This document shows, piece after piece, positions 60,326 through 64,000 of a stretch of 64,000 bases of DNA. Origin of the DNA: Hyphochytrium catenoides (taxonomy: Eukaryota; Sar; Hyphochytriomycetes; Hyphochytriales; Hyphochytriaceae); assembly GCA_900088475.1 (NCBI GenBank), contig FLMG01003519.1, forward strand, positions 20,103 to 84,102, in the 5' to 3' direction. Every line of letters begins with the position of its first letter. The stretch's first letter is position 1. The notes beneath the pieces were generated by a model that was given only the letters and a program-made list of their open reading frames with translations, had not been told where the DNA came from and made no database searches. The position numbers and the translations under genes were made by a program.

Positions 60326-62463
60326 TTTCTTCAGACTGAAGCGAGATCTGAAAAATAAGCGGAGTTTGGGGCTTGAGACGGTGCAGAGGAGACACGCTCG
60401 AATTATTGGCACTGAAGAAATTCAATAATGAGGCTGGAAGAGGATCTCGAGAGAGAGGAGGCTGTTGTTTGCTGGCAAGACGACCTACGGTGGACGTGTC
60501 TGAACCGTCAGACATTCTCACTCCTTTGGTCAGACATGTCCCAGGGATGATATATGACGGAGCTTATGCCGCTCAGCGCGGACACTTCATGTTGATAGTA
60601 AGGATTGAGCAGGCAGAGATAGTTCCAGCGGCGCGGAGACAGGGCTAGATGCTTTCAGTCTTATTGATCTACCTCTTTCATAGCGAACACTGATGCTGTT
60701 TTCTGTGCCCTCCCACTATTTCTACCTTAGCGCAACAGCTGCTTTGTTCACACTTTGCATGCGAACGAGGTGATACCTTTAGGCATCATCACCGCTAGGA
60801 ACACTTTCGTTTAGCTTAGAACGAGGACGGCCGCCGAGAAAAAAGAACATTGAGAGGCTGCAGAAGCTATTCGCAGATGCTTGCTCAGAAGAAGCTCGAC
60901 CAGTCGTTCTAACACTCAAAGAGCAGAGTTCTGTCTCGTCTTCGTACCCGATCTTGGCATGATGCTCTAAGTAGATCTTCTATCATCGATGTGAGAAGAC
61001 AAGTTGGTGAATTTTCTTGCTGTATATCATTTGGCATTAACGCCAGTGATCGACAGTGTGGAGGTAGAGCAAAAAAGAGAAGGATAGGACAGAAACCCTC
61101 CAACATCTAGTCGCTGTGACAGCTCCACACCGTTGTCCTCACCCCAAGCGCGTTATGAAACGCAGCTTACTCTCAACTTCAACTTTCTTTTCTCTCAGCA
61201 GGAACATCGGTTCTATTGTAGCAGCCTTACATGGGCAGCGTTCGCAGATGAAGATCCCACCCCACCTCCTGCTGCATTGCCCACAGTGGTTGTTGATGAC
61301 TGAGTTAGAGTGTTGTCGGCTGTGAATGATGATGCGGCCCTGCACAGAGACAGGCTGGGCCTGGAGTGGTGCGAGGAATCGCTGTCGCCTTGCAGTGCCG
61401 GATCAGGTGACTGGTGCTGACGCCTGTGACTTTATTAAGGGGAACGCAGCTGGGGAACGATGGGGCGATGATCTCGCAGCTGCCCAGGTAGCTTGGGACT
61501 AACGCTATAAAAGGTCCCTCCTACATACAGTCGTCGTTGCGGTTTGAACCTCTTTGTATCCCTACAAGTACAACTGTACCATTTTCTGGGCTTCCTACAA
61601 AATAATACAAGACCTTTTACGAATAATTGTTGAACAAGTTAACCGTAAGTACAACACACCGTACCAAAGATACAGGGGTTTTGCCAAAACATGTCTCCTC
61701 GCTTTTGTTATCTGTTATCTGTAGAACCATCACAGCCTAAAACTACTTCCTAGTATACTAGTAAATAAGAGATGCCTTTTCGCTCGTTATTATTATAGCG
61801 TGTCCTTTGATGTTAACCTCTACCTATTTTTAGTGGTTAGAACTAGGGGTTCTAAGTTGGGAGACCAAGGGACGAACTGGTGTAAGGGCAAAGTAAGAAC
61901 TACGGAGTACTAGGAATTGGAGTACTTGAGGAGCGAACAACCTGGAGGTTGGACTCTACATTGCCTTAGGAATAACCCTTGGTATGTATGATGCCTTGCA
62001 CCTCATAGTCTTGGCCTTCTAGAATACCCTCTCTAGACAAGCTGGCTCCCTCAGCTTCCTGCTGGTTAATGAACTGCTGCAGCTATGATGAGGATGAGCA
62101 CCTCGTGTGCCATACCTGGCTACCTTCTCTCTCCAGCAGAGGTAGAAAATCCAACCTTTCCTCCTGTTTGGCAACAAAGACTGCTGGGCCTGTTATCACC
62201 AAGCAATGGTACTTCGTTTTCCTTACCTCCCAGACTGGACAAAGCTTCTTCCCGCCACGGACAAGTCCAGACCCTCGGGCAGGGCAAGCCACGGGATGAT
62301 CGTGACAGCGAAGGCATGCAGCAAGAGTCTGGGTTCTTCACCTTCCGTCGATACTCAGGTCTTTTTCCCGATAGTACTCATTATCCCACTTGTCGGCCTA
62401 TCTTATAGCTGTAGTACTCGACGCCCTCAAGCAGAATCGAAGCCAAATACCATCACTGCTACT
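60326..62463. promoter_or_regulatory. Divergent 2.1-kb intergenic region
   Basis: This lies between the starts of the MARVEL-like gene (-) and the PX-RING gene (+). TATAAAAGG near 61507-61515 is TATA-like on the + strand but lies about 950 bp before the PX-RING start, so a 5' leader intron would be needed to link them. Several GT and AG candidates exist. No other gene is supportable. Confidence 0.3.
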
Positions 62464-63420
62464 ATGGCATCCTATCACAGTTTGGAGTCGTTTGGCGATT
62501 ACCTGGTCTCCGTAAAAGGACATGCTACTACAGAGCTTTTTGGAACGTACGAAGTTCGGATACAGACTGGAAGAGGCCTGGTATGGTCCGTCTCTCATAG
62601 GTTTGCAGATTTCGTGAGTCTGCGCCAACAACTTATGGAAAGGCTCAGAGTTCATGCGCTTAGGCATCACGCATGCCCATGTAATCTGGAGCTTCTCCGG
62701 AAGGAGCTCCGCTCCGCTTCTATTTTGCCATGGCGAAGACCCTTCGGCTCCAGGAGTGCTAAGGTGATTGACAGAAGGAGCTCCAAGCTGACGAAGTATC
62801 TGTGCAACCTCCTCAAGTTAATCTCCGTCCACATCAGCATTTCTCGCTGTTATATTGTGGAAGAGGCGATAAGTACGTACCTGAGGTCCTTCATCGACCC
62901 GGATGATGCGTATGTTGGCAAAGACAATCGTCGCAGGGCGGCAGAGAAACTGCTGCGCTCCTCTGCACTACATTGTACCAAAGACCGAGGAGGAACTCAA
63001 ACTTATGAAAGCAGGATTAGCTGTGTAATCTGTTGGGAGCCTATCCACCGGAGCTGTACACCACTTCAAGATCTATGCATATCAGAGAGTAGTAAGAATG
63101 TTGTTATGAATGTGTCTTCTTACAGGGAACCAGACTCCAAGAGGTTAGCTCGTGAAGGTTTCGCCTTTCAAGAGAGACATCGGCCCGCGGTTTCTGATGT
63201 CCCCAAGAAAGGGCAGTGCTCCCTGAATGGAGTCACGAGACTCTTGAGACTAGACAACGCGACTACAGAAATAGAGGAGGAGGGAACTTCGGGCGAGCCA
63301 CTAACCGCCACCACCGTTGTCATCCTGCGCTGCCAGCACATCTTTCATGAGCCCTGTCTTCTGCGCTGGCTAGAAACGCATAGTACATGTCCTTTGTGCC
63401 GTCAAGATGTTTACCAATAA
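62464..63420 (+). CDS. PX-domain protein with a split RING-H2 finger
   Basis: A single-exon model of about 318 residues starting at ATG 62464, just before the PX domain; an in-frame ATG at 62206 adds non-domain sequence. The PX domain (about 5-140) shows TYEVRIQTGRGLVWSVSHRF, ADFVSLRQQL and LPWRRPFGSRSAKVIDRRSS, with basic residues expected to bind phosphoinositides. After it comes CVIC, then about 99 polar residues, then LRCQHIFHEPCLLRWLETHS and CPLC. Together these make a RING-H2 (C3H2C3) whose first Cys pair is far from the rest. Family knowledge: RING proteins are E3 ligases and PX domains target endosomes, so an endosomal E3 is inferred. The insert could be a real disordered insertion; it is in frame and has no stop. 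Confidence 0.82.
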   Translation: MASYHSLESFGDYLVSVKGHATTELFGTYEVRIQTGRGLVWSVSHRFADFVSLRQQLMERLRVHALRHHACPCNLELLRKELRSASILPWRRPFGSRSAKVIDRRSSKLTKYLCNLLKLISVHISISRCYIVEEAISTYLRSFIDPDDAYVGKDNRRRAAEKLLRSSALHCTKDRGGTQTYESRISCVICWEPIHRSCTPLQDLCISESSKNVVMNVSSYREPDSKRLAREGFAFQERHRPAVSDVPKKGQCSLNGVTRLLRLDNATTEIEEEGTSGEPLTATTVVILRCQHIFHEPCLLRWLETHSTCPLCRQDVYQ

Positions 63421-64000
63421 ACCCTATCAACCCACATAAATGCAAACTCACAACATTGACGGACGTCACACCAGAAATACGTAGTGTTATCAGCTTGATG
63501 ACAAGTATTGGTCGTCGTCGAGTCCTTCCTGTTGCAACTCATCAACAGGCGAGATGAAGAAGTGACCTAGTCGATTTGACCCAGCAGCGTCACATGAAGT
63601 GTGACATAACCGTCAATCAGGCATACATCCGCGTACTTTGTAGATTAGAACTATCATGGTGAAGCTTACGAGTGGTTGTACAAGCTCTCTTTCCTCAGGA
63701 CGGAGCTTCAGCTACCACTGCTGTCTCTCTCTGCAAAAGCTGCTTCGTCAAAGTGACGGCAATAGGCTTCCTCAACCGTTCAAGTCCCTACCTCAAAAGA
63801 CATAGCATTTTTGACTCCGTGTTGACAGGGTGAACAACAAGGGGGCCCAAAGTACGGGCTTACGACTAATTACAATTACGACTACTACAACAATTACAGA
63901 GGAAGTACTTGGGAATCGAAGGGTTTGAACTTCAACACCACACCTTGAACAGTGTTGGCAACTTTTTTTTTAAGCTTATTAAGTCTAGACTTATTAAGCT
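63421..64000. other. 3' flank to window end
   Basis: No gene seen. The last 28 bases (63973-64000) form a near-perfect palindrome centred on AAGTCTAGACTT, next to a T run. Confidence 0.4.

Overview
This is a eukaryotic nuclear window from a protist. Most genes are split by short GT-AG introns, many of them about 40-110 nt and several with a CTAAC or CTAAT branch-like motif close to the 3' end. I rebuilt exons by requiring an open frame, canonical splice sites and family-consistent protein across each junction. The myosin motor and the gene architectures (myosin with a WW domain, Wntless-like lipase, IQ/Sfi1-type centriolar or flagellar protein) would fit a stramenopile or another SAR-group flagellate. 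That assignment is an inference and is not proven here.

Layout. 1-4.6 kb is gene-poor and carries two copies of a ~150-bp repeat. 4.66-5.58 kb (+) encodes a cysteine-rich type I membrane protein. 6.0-10.8 kb (-) is cytosolic leucyl-tRNA synthetase. 11.6-13.0 kb (-) is a chromatin-type protein joining a NOL4-like region, a basic AT-hook-like patch and a PPC/DUF296 domain. 14.2-19.1 kb (-) is a Wntless/TMEM181-like seven-helix membrane protein fused to a class 3 lipase. 20.5-21.4 kb (+) is a small coiled-coil protein. 22.1-22.9 kb (-) is an unknown spliced gene. 23.9-24.8 kb (-) is a HIT hydrolase with a probable organelle presequence. 25.6-26.4 kb (-) and 27.1-27.9 kb (+) are a divergent pair, a dual-specificity phosphatase and a RING-H2 protein, both starting with an N-myristoylation motif.

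28.0-38.0 kb (-) is one very long gene encoding an acidic, IQ/Sfi1-like, coiled-coil protein with a jacalin-like beta-prism near its C-terminus. 38.7-45.2 kb (-) is an unconventional myosin (motor, IQ motifs, coiled coil, C-terminal WW domain). 46.8-51.8 kb (-) is a type III beta-like phosphatidylinositol 4-kinase with an N-terminal PH domain. 54.0-55.8 kb (-) is an intronless multi-pass protein that looks like an actinobacterial membrane-protein family. 57.7-58.7 kb (+) is a PLAC8 protein, 59.7-60.3 kb (-) a four-helix MARVEL-like protein, and 62.5-63.4 kb (+) a PX-RING protein with a split RING.

There is no operon or mobile-element logic tying these genes together. The common thread is membrane and lipid signalling plus cytoskeleton: PI4K, PX, PH, lipase, lipidated phosphatase and E3, myosin, and a centriole/flagellum-type protein. 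The most unusual items are the Wntless-lipase fusion, the NOL4-PPC fusion, the giant IQ/jacalin-like protein and the bacterial-like membrane protein.
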